In this document: positions 33,779-45,569 of the stretch, in pieces | How positions within the stretch are numbered: position 1 is the first letter of the stretch | Layout: every line of letters starts with the position of its first letter | Assembly: GCF_024586455.1 (NCBI RefSeq) | Contig: NC_065921.1 | Coordinates: 68,077,528 to 68,141,527, forward strand | Source of the DNA: Bactrocera neohumeralis | Lineage: Eukaryota; Arthropoda; Insecta; Diptera; Tephritidae | DNA: 64,000 nucleotides | Reading direction: 5' to 3' | The notes under the pieces: model-generated | Told to the model about the DNA's origin: nothing | What the model saw: only the letters and a program-made list of their open reading frames with translations | The model's database searches: none | Made by a program: the position numbers and the translations under genes

Positions 33779-34828
33779 CAAGTAAGGAAGGGCTAAGTTC
33801 GGGTGTCACCGAACATTTTATACTCTCGCATGATAAAGTTATAATCGAGATTTCATTATCCGTCATTTACATATTTTTCAAACACCGTATTTGTGTAAAG
33901 TTTTATTCCGCTATCATCATTGGTTCCTAATGTATATATTGTACAGAGAAGGCATCAGATGGAATTCAAAATAGCGTTATATTGGAAGAAGGCGTGGTTG
34001 TGAACCGATTTCACCCATATTTCGTACATGTCATCAGGGTGTTAAGAAAATATTATATACCGAATTTCATTGAAATCGGTCTAGTAGTTCCTGAGATATG
34101 GTTTTTGGTCCATAAGTGGGCGACTCCACGCCCATTTTCAATTTTTAAAAAAGCCTGGGTGCAGCTTCCTTCTGCAATTTCTTCCGTAAAATTTAGTGCT
34201 TCTGACGTTTTTTGTTAGTCCGTTAACGCACTTTTAGTGATTTTCAACATAACCTTTGTATGGGAGGTGGGCGTGGTCATTATCCGATTTCTTCCATTTT
34301 GAACTGTATATGGAAATGCCTGAAGGAAACGACTCTGTAGAGTTTGGTTGACATAGCTATAGTAGTTTCCGAGATATGTACAAAAAACTTAGTAGGGGGC
34401 GGGCCACACCCACTTTTCCAAAAACAATTGGGTCCAAATATGAATCCAAGAAAAAATGCGATTCTTTGTGCCAAATTTCACTTTAATATCTTTATTTATG
34501 GCTTAGTTATGGCACTTTATAGGTTTTCGGTTTTCGCCATTTTGTGGGCGTAGCAGTGGGCCGATTTTGCCCATCTTCGAACTTAACCTTCGTATGGAGC
34601 CAAGAAATACGTGTCAAGTTTCATCATGATATCTCAATTTTTACTACAGCTTGCACGGACAGACGGACGGACAGATAGACATCCGGATTTCAACTCTACT
34701 CGTCACCCTGATCACTTTGGTATATATAACCCTATATCTCACTCTTTTAGTTCTAGGACTTACAAACAACCGTTATGTGAACAAAATTATAATACCCTCC
34801 TTAGCAACTTTGTTGCGAGAGTATAAAA
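33779..34828 (-). mobile_element. (GTCY)n Helentron-like element, family 1, copy 2
   Basis: Reverse-oriented copy of 3898-4950. It starts CAAGTAAGGAAGGGCTAAGT, with a GTTCGG/CCGAAC hairpin at 33797-33814. The inverted repeat TTTTATACTCTCGCA is at 33816-33830, with its partner at 34814-34828. A GGACAGACGGAC tract lies at about 34655-34682. Non-coding; the apparent frames with TDGRTDRHPD arise from the tetramer tract. Confidence 0.85.
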
Positions 34829-35146
34829 ATTAGTGAAAATAATGAAGAAATTCGGTACATTTTTGAAAGAATGTGACTCAAGCCACCAATGAAATTTATG
34901 AAGCTTACGGAGACGATTTTTATGTACTATATACCCAAATTTTAAATTTTGGTGAAGTAAAAATGGAGGCTGATTTATATTTCTTTGAAGATATTCAGTT
35001 TGCTCTACCACAAAATTACGCACTTGGATATCTTTAGCACACCATAAAATGAAGAAATAGCTACTAAATACCAGCAGTAAATGCCAATGAATTTGAGATT
35101 TTTGTATACTCATTTGGAAACTAGTCTGATCACCCTCTTGCATATA
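34829..35146. other. Unique part of duplicated segment, copy A (right side)
   Basis: About 34935-35146 matches about 38335-38540, ending GCATATA where a mariner is inserted in this copy only. No coding sequence recognised. Confidence 0.6.
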
Positions 35147-35260
35147 CGTAGGTTGCTATATATATTTCTGGCCTAATAATGTAAATAGGCATATTTGTGC
35201 CCATGATTTTGAAAGTGGTATAAGTCATATTTTTTTTGTTTCGAGATATTTAGAGTTTTG
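35147..35260. mobile_element. Mariner left end running into the scaffold gap
   Basis: Starts CGTAGGTTGCTATATATATT after a TA. This is the reverse complement of the right end of the mariner at 1407-2203, and the match continues through GGCCTAATAATGTAAAT. Copy B has GCATATACCC here with no insertion. The rest of the element is lost in the N run. Confidence 0.85.
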
Positions 35261-35360
35261 NNNNNNNNNNNNNNNNNNNNNNNNNNNNNNNNNNNNNNNN
35301 NNNNNNNNNNNNNNNNNNNNNNNNNNNNNNNNNNNNNNNNNNNNNNNNNNNNNNNNNNNN
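35261..35360. other. Assembly gap, exactly 100 N
   Basis: 100 consecutive N, the usual placeholder for a scaffold gap of unknown size. It sits inside a mariner on the left and inside a Helentron-like element on the right. Confidence 0.99.
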
Positions 35361-36920
35361 AAGTGAGGAAGGGCTGAATTGGGGTGAAACCCGAACATTT
35401 TATACCTTGAACTTAAGGGAAACAAAGCCAGGGAAATACTTAAAGGTAAACCAATGATATGAGCAAAGACACTCAGGTACGAATATTCGAAAATACCTTA
35501 TATATAGGAGCTAGGCCAAGTTTTCGCTCAAATTTATCTATTTTGGACACAAGGATATACTGTTATGAATAAAATATGCTCTCTTGTTTTCATTACGATA
35601 ACTCACATATGATATATGCAGTACAAAGTATTGGTCCAATTCAACCTATTCTTGACATACAGACATACCATTATAAGAGAAGAATTATCCCTTAATTTCA
35701 GTTATGTATATCACACATTGACCGACATTTTCGATCAAAAGTCAACTATAGGTACTGGGGTCCACATATTCGGTTCGTTTTGGTTGATTGAACAATTTTT
35801 GTCAGAAAGTGGCATACCTAAAAGGCATTATTCGTGCAAAGTTTAATCCCATTATATTAGTTGCTTGATTTGTGTACTGTAAACTGAACGAATCATGGAA
35901 TTTAAAATTGTGCTTTATGGGAAGTAGACGTGTTTTTTGTCTAATTTCGCTCATTTTCGCTCTGTAATATGGTAATAATGGGTTGTCAAAAAAGTCTTGC
36001 GGTATTTTTATTGAATTTTTTTTATTGAAATTGAAATGAATTTTTGATGACTCATGCCCAGCTCTGACCGATGCTACGGCCGCTACTATGCCGGTCTCTT
36101 TCGACCAATTCAGCGAATTTATCGCAATTTTCGACGACAGGCCTTCCGGAGCGTGGCGCATCTTCGACCACCTCTACAACAGAACGAAAACGTTGAAACC
36201 ATCGTTGTGCGGTGGAAATGGAAATGTATCGGGTCCATAAACTGCACAAATTTTATTGGCGGCTTGAGATGCATTTTGCCTTTATCGTAGTAGTGCTGTA
36301 AAATATGCCGTATTTTCTCTTTATTTTGCTCCATGTTTGCGACGCTATAACTCACAAACGACTTAAAAGAAACGACAATCAACTAAACACGTGTTAGCGC
36401 GTGAAATGAGCTTTCCAAAAAGGTATAGCATGACCCGATGCGACGAATAGAACTAGAACTACGCGCTTTCAGCGCCAACTAGCGAAAATACCGCAAAACT
36501 TTTCTGACAACCTATATAAAGAAAATGCCAAATACTAAACTTGGTCGAAATCGGTTTGGTCGGGTCCCGAGATATGGGATTTCATCAAAAAGTGGGCGGT
36601 GCCACGTCCATCGTTCAGTTTTCATGCCTGCTCCCATAAAGCTCTCTTATACCACCTCGGTGGGAAAATTTAAAGTCTCTGTCGTATTTAGTTACTGATT
36701 TATCGCGCTTTTAGTAGTTTTCAACAGTACCGTTATATGGGAAGTGAGCGGGTTTATCTTCCAATTTCATCCATTTTCACACTGTCGGTAAAAGTTCTTC
36801 AAAGATTTGGTTTAGGAAGTGCATATATACATTAGACTGGTTTTTCAAAAAATGTTGGCCACAGATGCCCCTTGCTACCATAATACTCTGTAGCAACTGG
36901 CTGCAGGAGTATAATAAAAA
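35361..36920 (-). mobile_element. Helentron-like element, family 2, copy B (with nested mariner)
   Basis: Starts directly at the gap with AAGTGAGGAAGGGCTGAATT, matching 31858 onward, and ends ACAGG/GCAGGAGTATAATAAAAA near 36920. Without the nested mariner (35980-36513) it is about 1.03 kb. It differs from copy A by substitutions and many small indels. Confidence 0.75.
35980..36513 (-). mobile_element. Internally deleted mariner nested in copy B
   Basis: The ends are inverted repeats of about 30 bp with a few mismatches (left GGGTTGTCAAAAAAGTCTTG, right end complement AGGTTGTCAGAAAAGTTTTG). Copy A shows the uninterrupted site (GTAATAGAAAGAAAATGCC). Reverse-strand frames give MEQNKEKIRHILQHYYDKGK, then STAQRWFQRFRSVVEVVEDA, RSGRPVVENCDK and LVERDRHSSGRSIGQ. 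This is the N-terminal helix-turn-helix part of a SETMAR-type mariner transposase, frameshifted at least once. It is followed by an immediate jump to the 5' terminal region, with the catalytic domain deleted. Confidence 0.9.
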
Positions 36921-36938
36921 TAGGATAACAAAACTTAA

Positions 36939-37634
36939 GGGGTTAGGGGTAGTTAGAATTTTCAAAAAATTATTTTTTTTTTGCATTTTCGTCAAGTGTA
37001 ATATCTTAAAAAGATTACCTGAAAATTTCACATTGATCCGATAATTAGTTTTTGAGTTATTCCAGAAATAACAAAGAGAGGTCGGGCACTTCAAAGCGCT
37101 AGTGTGAAACTTTAAACGCGTTTTTCTCAAAACTTTGTTTTTTGAACCGGTGACAACTGTAACTCGAAAACCGTTCAGTAGATTTTAATGAAAATTATAC
37201 AGCTTTTAAAATAGAATATCTGATCTAAGGATTTTCATTTTTTCGAAAATTTCGATTTTTTAAGACCAATTAACTGTTGATTTTTTCGCAAAAATTTAGA
37301 AAAAAATTTCCTGAGGCCGCCATTTTGTTAATTTTGAAAAAAATCCTTCGATCAGGCCCAGGAGTTTATCTATTAACAAAACAATTTTTTTTTGTCCGAT
37401 TGATTTTAGACGAATCTCCAACGACTTATGCTTGTTACCGCAAGTACCTTTTTTGGAACAGGGTCAACACAAACAACTGTAACTTTGGAAATTAAGTTTT
37501 TTTTTTTAATTTTCGTGACTTCACGTCAACACATTTTATAATAATGCCATATTACTACTTTTGTAAAGTAACATGATTTAATAGCAAAAAAGACTGAAAA
37601 ACTCTCATTTTCGTGACTCTGACCACCCTAACCC
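36939..37634 (+). mobile_element. TTAA-type MITE (M3), present only in copy B
   Basis: TTAA flanks at 36935-36938 and 37635-37638. The ends GGGGTTAGGGG and CACCCTAACCC form an imperfect inverted repeat. Copy A has a single TTAA at the same point (about 33420), i.e. the pre-insertion site. The interior includes an AAACGCGTTTTTCTCAAAAC block and a TTTTAGACGA core (37404 on), diverged from M1. Non-coding. Confidence 0.88.
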
Positions 37635-37638
37635 TTAA

Positions 37639-38545
37639 AGAAGGAACTAAAATATATACCAATCAAAAAGTAGCGTAGCCGAGTGAAGACTTGTTTTCAG
37701 AAAAGCTTTTAACATCGTTTGTAAAGCTCTGGCAGACAATTTTCTATGAAGAACTGCAGTTTTATTTACTACCAGGCTTACACACATTTAAAACCGATAA
37801 GTGCCCTTTCAAAAGAAGCAACAATATTGTCTAGTCGAAAAAGTCTTTTCGTAAAAAGCCGAATATCTCGAGAAGTATTAATGATAGCGATTTTGACCTC
37901 GGACTTTTTTATAGCAAATAAAATTTCCTACAAATTTGTCGCGTACATTTTTTCTATAGCTCTTGTCATTTACGAGATATATACAAAAAAATGCGAAATT
38001 CTTGGAAAAATCGTTTTTAGAGCCCCGTACTACTTTGCCGGTGTGAGTTACGACTTCGTTGCACTGGGCACTTTTGTAGAGTGAACAATTCTGAGAAATA
38101 TGCGTCTAAAGTCAAAGCGATGCCATAAAATACCTCTGATCTGTAGGAATTTAAAAATAAAAACTCACGATTGTAGTGTATTTTCTATGGAAAATTTTTA
38201 CAGGCCTTGGTGAAGTTCTTAATGTAAATATTAAGGACTAAACTTTTCAGTGAATTTTTTTTATTTCCAAGAAAATTTCGTGGACAAAAAATTAATAGTT
38301 CGAAGAAAAAACACCATAGTATATACATACATATTTTAAATTTTTGGTAAAAATGAAGGCTGATTTATATTTCTTTGAAGATATACAGTTTTCTCTTCCG
38401 CAAAATTACGCACTTGGATTGCTTTAGCACCACACCATAAAGTGAAGAAATAGCTACTCAATACCAGCAGTAAATGCCAATGAATTTGAGATTTTTGTAT
38501 ACTCATTTGGAAACTAGTCTGATCACCCTCTTGCATATACCCTTA
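37639..38545. other. Unique part of duplicated segment, copy B
   Basis: 37640-37840 and 38335-38545 match copy A. The middle, about 37850-38330, does not match copy A and holds a 112-residue frame (37746-38084) with no known motif. It may be another element replaced or inserted in one copy. Confidence 0.5.
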
Positions 38546-40680
38546 TCCAAGGTTATATAGTAGCTCAACAGACATATTTTCTTAGTCCTGCCATAAGTTC
38601 TGTTACAGATTCATACTGTTATACAAATTAAACTCTAACACATTTTTAAAAAGTTTAATTGCAAAACTTGATTCGAAATGATCGTCATTTACTTTCCCAC
38701 AAGCTCTCAAAAGATTTGGCCTTTGATAAATAGCCATGATTAACATGCACAGTGTCAAATGGTATTGACGACGCTGCGCAAACCAAAGACTTTTTGAAAC
38801 TCTCCAACTCTAACCGCAAGCTGTAGTCTTATGACCTTAAATATATTCTTCCAAACGATAAATCATGCGCAGCTTTGTAACTAGGAATACTATATTACTG
38901 AATTCTGCTGAAAGATCCAATGCAATTTTTGCTTAAAACTTGTAATAATATGTACTTTCATCGTCTTTGAAAGTTCTTGAGTAGTTTTAGCGAATTAGTC
39001 GTTTTGCTCAATACACTGTAAGCCTCCTCAGTATATAAGTAAGTCAAAGAATTTACTTTTGTTATAAACTTTTTAATTTATATTCTAAGCATATAAATTT
39101 TATTCGAAAAGTAAAGTGATAGTTAGAAAATGATCAAGCTTTTAGCTTCACCAAGAAAAAAGCCGATCTTTCACTAGGTCTTTAATGATAATATTACATC
39201 ATGAAGCTTTAAAAATTAAATGCTCATTGCAGAGTTAATTTAGTGGAACATTCTTACAAGCGTTTTCTCGTGTCGAGCAACAATTTAGTCTTCCTGAATC
39301 TGAGACGTGACTTCTACGTCTATAAAATATTTTTGAAACATTCTTATTTGCATCAATTTTATGTTTCAAATAGATAAGAGTTTTTATTTTATCTCTTCCA
39401 TCAAACTCAAAATATAAAGTTTATACTCTTAGCTAACCTTAGTACGAAGCCGAGCTGGAAATTGTAAGTGCACGAAACGGAGATAAGTCAACGCATATGG
39501 ATGTTAAAACTCCAGACGGAAAACGGAAGTGTTGGCAACGAAGAAGCGGAAAGTAGAAAACGTCGCAGATAGCGGCAGGTTAACATGCGTGCGAGCAAAT
39601 ATCACAGAAACACATACAGCATACATATAAAACCCATACATACATGAATGCAAATGGGTATTTGTTGCCAAAAAATGAGTGCTAACCGTAAATATAAAAG
39701 CCTCACTGCAAAAAATAAAATAACGAAGCATACTTAAAGGCGTTTCATCTACAATAAAATGCCATAGCTCTGTCACACATGAGCATTTGGTGCTATAAAC
39801 AAAAACAAAACAAAAAACATTGAATGTTTATCACATGACATGCGTGCGTCTACTTAAGTCCTTGCATAGATGCTAATCATACAAACAAACACACATACAA
39901 ATGTCTGTAAAGCGACGTTAGCCAGCACTGTTGCCGTTGCCCTCATTTATTTGCTTGCATATTTACAAAACTGTCGGCGCGTCAGCATTTTTATTACTTT
40001 TCTCCACCTCTCCTTGCGGCACTTGAAAATTAAAGACACACTAACGCACACAAATGCACATACCTACATATAACACATGCGCTTGTAGTTTGGCGTACAT
40101 GTCCTGCTCAAGGAGCACATTTTTCTCAGACGTGCTTAGGCCTACAAATGGCACATGCAAATTCATATATGTGTGTATATGTATATATCTATGTGTGTGT
40201 GGGGGAGAACATAAAAATTCGGCATACCCTTACACTCACTCAAATAAGTGCCAAATGATATTTCTTATTAAAGCATGTGATGCCAACGTTGGATTGTAGA
40301 TACCTACACATACACACCTGCACACAGGCATACACATACACTTACTTATACACACATGCACTCTTAGTTGTTATGAGTATTTGTTTAGCGCGTGGCAATA
40401 TTAGCACTTAATAGAACGCATTTACGTGCGTCTGCTTCGGCACGTAACGGTATTTTGCAACTTATCGCCTTTGGCCTTGAATATGAGCACTTTGAGAGCT
40501 GCGTTTGAGTTATAGTAATACTTTTTGTGTCAAATTCTTATTATTATGAGTTTGCTGACATAAAAACACGTAGTATACTTTTAGGCACGCTTAATATAAA
40601 TTGATGGTCAATAGTGAGAAAAGTTATCGTATAACATATGTATATATTAAATGCTAATTAAAATGTACTATAAAAAAGAT
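38546..40680. other. Host-like non-coding DNA
   Basis: AT-rich to about 39480, then CA/TG and ACATAC tracts (39600-40350). No gene recognised. Confidence 0.5.
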
Positions 40681-42060
40681 GTTTCAAAAATACTCAGCGC
40701 GGAATAAAAATTTAGCTTAATTGCTGCACTTTACCCAAAAAATTAATTAACTCAACGAAAAAGTGTTCAGTTTTACTGCGCTGAATACGGCTGAATATGG
40801 CTAAACTGTTATTTTGTCACTGCCATATTCTTAAGTCACATAAAAAGATTAAAAAGTAAGCTGAATTTCGAAAAGTATCTAAGTTTTATCGCGCTGAATA
40901 CGGCTGAATACAGCTGAATTGCGATGTTATTGCTGTCATATCCCTGAGTCATTTTGAGAAATTAAAAGTAAGCTGTTTTTCTATAAATTTTCTTAAAATA
41001 GTCAATAAAATTTCCTCAATAGCAGATATTTAACAAACATTTTCAAAAAATTATTTTCTATTTGCTGAAAAAGTCATAACTGTCTGAAAGTTTAAATCTA
41101 TACTTTAACCAATTATTCTGAATTGAGCTCAATTGCCTTCTAAGCGCTATAACAAAACTGTTTCAAAAATGTTGAGTGCGGAATGAAAACTAAACTGAAT
41201 TAGCTGAATTGCTTTACTTGACCCAAAGAATTGTTGAACTCTGCGAAAAAGTGTTCAAGTTTAGCCGCGCTGAACACGGCTGAATACAGCTGAATTGCTA
41301 TTTTGTCACTGTCTTATTCTTAGTCACTTAAAAATTAAAAAGCATAATACTAGATATGCCGAAATATTAATAAAAAAAGCTGAATTTTTACGAAAAAAAT
41401 CATTTAGGTTTAGTGCTAAAGTTTTATTCCGCTTTCATCATTGGTTCCTAATACAGGCTGAATTGCTATTTTTGGAAGAAGGCGTGTCTTTCACCCATTT
41501 TCCTTCATCAGGTAGTTAAATTAAAAATGCACTGTTTTGCTATAAATTTCTTTAGAATAATTAATAAAAATTACTTAAATGCATTTCATCAATACCAGAT
41601 ATGCCGCAAATATTAATAAAAAAATATTTTTTTTTAGTTGGACAAATAATAACTGCCTTAAGTATAAATCCATACTTTAAAGAACAATTCCGAACTTAGC
41701 TGAATCGGATACCAACACTGATAGTCTAGAGAAAAGCAATAAAATTTTTAAAATCTTGCTGAATCGCGCTGAATGAGCATTAGTTAAGCTGTAGACCATA
41801 AAACTATATTTAGCAGGTTTCTTTTGGTTTCGAAATTCACTCCCTTTTTCAATTTCGCAACAACTTTTTAACAAATTACGCTTGAGTTAATAAATAACCC
41901 TTAAGTACATAATGCAATTTCTACATTATTGCGCTGAATTATATGTTCATAAAGCTTGTTCTAATTAATATTTGTTTAAAATAGTATAGTATTTGACAAT
42001 TTTATATTTCATATTCAGCTAAGATACATGATATGATTTTTTTATTATAAGAAATAACTG
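40681..42060 (+). repeat. Degenerate satellite, GCTGAA-rich domain (left part)
   Basis: Blocks starting GTTTCAAAAAT at 40681 and 41160 are homologous (spacing 479). Inside them GCGCTGAATACGGCTGAATA recurs (about 40777, 40889, 41265). The GCTGAA motif appears over a dozen times, almost always in this orientation. A 41412-41500 segment is a piece of the Helentron-like family 1 (TATTCCGC…ATCATTGGTTCCTAAT…GGAAGAAGGCGTG) embedded in the repeat. Confidence 0.75.
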
Positions 42061-42106
42061 CTGCCCCTTAAGACTTTATCAGTTGAAACTAAATTTATTC
42101 AGCTCA

Positions 42107-43060
42107 ATTCAGCGGAAGCTGAATTATTTTGTTTATCTTAAAATATACTTGTACTTTAAGTACTTCCTAAATAGTTCACTGATGAATAATTCAGCACCTT
42201 TTAATGACATTTAGTACACACATTGTGTTTTTTGTAATTTTTTTCGAAACCTTTATTTTGTTTAAAAAGTTGCCGAGCTTAATAACGAATAATCATTTCT
42301 ACAATCGTTTCATTGCAATTCAGCGGAAGCTGAAGTATTTTTTTACCTTAAAATATACTTTCATTTTAATTTCTTCCTAAAAAGTGCACCGGTGAGTAAT
42401 TCAGCGTCTTTTAATGGCATTCAGCGTAGTTTTGTTTGTAATCGTTTTCGTAACCTTTATTACGTTTAAAAAAATGCAAGCTTATTAACGAATAATCATT
42501 TCTAAAACCGATGCTTTGCAATTAAATACATTCAACACAATTCAGCGGAAGCTGAATTCTTTTATTTACTTGAAAAATTTACTTTTGCTTTCCATTCTTC
42601 CCAAATAGTGGACCGGTTGAGAAATTTAGCACCTAATTGTAGTATTCAGCGCACATATAGTTTTTTTTTGTAATTATTTTCGCATTATTTATTACGTTTA
42701 CTAAAATGCTCAGTTTATTAACTAATAATCATTTGTAAAATCATTTCGTTGCAATTATATACATTCAGCTTCATTCAGCCTAAGCTGAATTGTTTTCCTT
42801 GCTTAAAAAATATATTTTCGCTGTCCGTACTTCCCACATAATAGACCGGTTGAAAAATTCAGCGTCATTCAGCGGAAGCTGAATTGTATTATTTGCTTGA
42901 AAAAATACACTTTAGCTGTCTGTGCTTCCCAAATCGGTGTACAAATTCAGCACATTATAGTGGTATTCAGCGCAAATATACATATATAAATTTTTTGATA
43001 TTTTCGGAATTTTTATGAAGTATTTTACCTTTTGAGAGTTATTCAGCACAATTCAGCGCA
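42107..43060 (+). repeat. Tandem satellite, ~211-233 bp unit with ATTCAGC/GCTGAAT palindrome
   Basis: Each unit opens with the hairpin-like ATTCAGCGGAAGCTGAAT or a variant, at 42107, 42318, 42540, 42773 and 42867 (spacings 211, 222, 233, 94). It is followed by AAAATATACTTT, CTTCCCAAATAGT, ACCGGTTGA, TTCAGCAC, GTATTCAGCGCA, a TTTTTTTGTAAT tract, TTTATTACGTTTA and TTAACGAATAATCATTTCTA. The last full period is shortened. No coding capacity. Confidence 0.88.
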
Positions 43061-45569
43061 AATAACAATTTTTTAGATGGCATATGCGCCATGAAGCTGT
43101 TTCATTGCTTCTTATCTCCAAAAATTGCTTCGTTTAAATGCAAAAAGAGAGTACACACTCTTTTGTTATATGTTTGCGCCTAAATTCACGCTAAGCATTT
43201 TCCCAATCGCATACTAAGAAATAGCGACACGTGTACTTCAATCGATTAATCGCTTAATTTTCTAACCAATTTAATTTTGTCTTTCGAAATGAACACATTT
43301 GCCTAAAGTAAATCGAAAATCAAATGCACACACACATACACTCACGAGCTGGTTTGTGCCACACAAAAGCGCTTAGAGCTTACTCATCTCATTTGCGAGA
43401 TAAGCAATCTCTAAAGAGCATTTAATCCTCTGCATTTAAGTAGCGCACTGAAGCTTGTGAAAAATGAAACGTTGAAAATTTAAATGCTTATTTGCAAAGA
43501 GGAAAGAATGCCAACACAAAATAAAATTTGAGCTAAGATTGCTTCATCAAGGTGCTGTAAATACGTGCTGCCCGCTTAAGCGTTCAGCACCTATCAGCAA
43601 CTGCCATCCAACAGCCACTATACACATACACATATACAGCTTTGTTTTGTGCACGTAGCACCCATTTTGCATGGTAAAGGCGATGTGTCAACAACACGTA
43701 GTCGCTATATATTGCGGACGGACAACACTGCTGGGGCAGAGAAAACAAATGTAAATTTTTCGCCCATTCAGCTATAATTCTTGCTTTTTCGCGGTGCACG
43801 TGTATTACGTAAGTCACATCACACCATGCAGAAGTTGCCGCGAAAAACCAATACACACTATATAAACAAATAGCATAAGGCGTTAAAGCTCCACGCGCCG
43901 GAAAGTATGCATCGCTCTGGTCGAATAGCCAGCTAGTCAGCTACTCAGTCACTCGGCTCTGTTAAAATGGCATTCAATTTCAGTTTCAATCATTGTTCAA
44001 GTTTATCTACGCCATCTTTATCGGTTTTCGCAAATACACGCTTACGCACACACACACACGGACGCACAACGCTTGGCTACTCAATACGCTTTGTGTTGCG
44101 TGTGTGCGGCGTGGCTACACTTCTCGGGGTATTATGTATATGAGATGTCACTGCTTAAACGCTGTTTGTGGTAGCGCTCGTTTCGATAGCATATTTTTAG
44201 GCGCTCAACAAGGTTATATAGTTTTTCTGCGACTTTTTTTTTGATTTTTGTGCTTTTGTGTTAGCAAAAAAACATTCCCTTGCGCGCTGTTATTGCAGCA
44301 GCTCAGCTGATTTGCATTTGAAGTGGTTTGGCAAATGCGCCACGCCTCTCCGGCCACTACCTCCCCTCAGCGCTCACTTGCTTCGTGCTTTTAATCTATT
44401 TCTGTTTATTTTCACTTGCTATTTACATATTTTCTCACTGCTGCGCTGGTACATTTCTAAGCCGCATTGTGCTGCTGCTTTACACCTTCTTTGCTGTGAC
44501 TCTTCTTTTGTTTATTTTTTGTTTTGTTTTTTTTTCCACTCTTCGCCATTCTCCTTTTCGCGCTGTTGCAAACTTCTTGAACTCCGCCAGCGCCTTATTT
44601 GGCTCTAAAGTGGATGCTAAGTTCCTTGGCCAAAAACGTTGCTTTGCAAAGTGTATATGCAAGTGTGTGCGTGTGGTTGTGCTTACCGTTTATTCTTCGC
44701 TTATAAAGACGTAAAATTGAATTGGTAACTTGTGTTTGTATATATGCATGTTTGTGTGTGTAAGTTGTGCTCTATGCGTTAGTGATAAAAATTAAAATAA
44801 ATTGAATTACACAAAACAAAACAAGCAAAAAACGAAATTCGTGGGAAAAATAACAAAAAGCGAGTATTATATAAATAGTAATATAATGGAGGAATCAGCA
44901 TTTTTTTTAAATAATCCAGCAAAGTAGAAACGCCTATAACAGCGACGTGTAAATATCAATGAGCTATAAATAAGACTCCCTAAAATAGATCGCATTCTTC
45001 TTTAATTTGCATTTTAATGGTTTTCAATAATTCTAAAGCACAACAAGATCGAAGCTTCCGATGACGCTCGTCTTTTTAGGATAAAACTGTACCCTGAAAC
45101 TTCATTTTTGCTATAAGGAAATTGACGTTGAAACCTCTTATACAAACATAATGATGGTTTTTCTTTTCCTTAGGATTTGATCCCGCTCTCTACTGCCGGT
45201 TGTGGCAACTCAAATAATTGTATTAATTCACTTTCGAGAATGCCATTTCATTTATTTAAGTAAGATAGTAGATCGAAAATGAATCTACAAAAACGCCGAA
45301 ATCCACTGCAGTATCGCATGTGATCTTCCCCAATTGCTGAGCTGATGGACGTTCTGAAGATTATCATTACATTTAGGGAACTCACAACTTTTCATAACCC
45401 ATCGTAAAATCATAAAATCGTAAATTTTTATACTTGTTTAAAAAACGCTGTGTTTTCGGTTCGTTATAACTTTTACCTTTCCGAAATTATAAACCCCTAA
45501 TAATGTAAGTGATATGGAGTTCTTCTGAGCCACAAATAACGCTATTAACCACATTCAACCACCGTTAAA
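43061..45569. other. Host-like non-coding DNA
   Basis: GC is slightly higher with CACACA patches (43325-43345, 44045-44070) and pyrimidine-rich stretches (44340-44580). Overlapping frames of 80-128 residues on both strands at 43584-44714 are hydrophobic from pyrimidine bias and have no known motif. It could be a 5' flank or intron; nothing proves it. Confidence 0.45.

Noticed and set aside
42107..43060. CRISPR-like array
   Set aside because: Spaced palindromic repeats, but the intervening ~200 bp are homologous between units, the repeats vary, and the context is eukaryotic. It is a satellite.
44258..44714. Overlapping 116- and 128-residue hydrophobic frames
   Set aside because: Pyrimidine-rich DNA gives Leu/Phe/Ser-rich frames by bias, and two overlapping frames look equally good.
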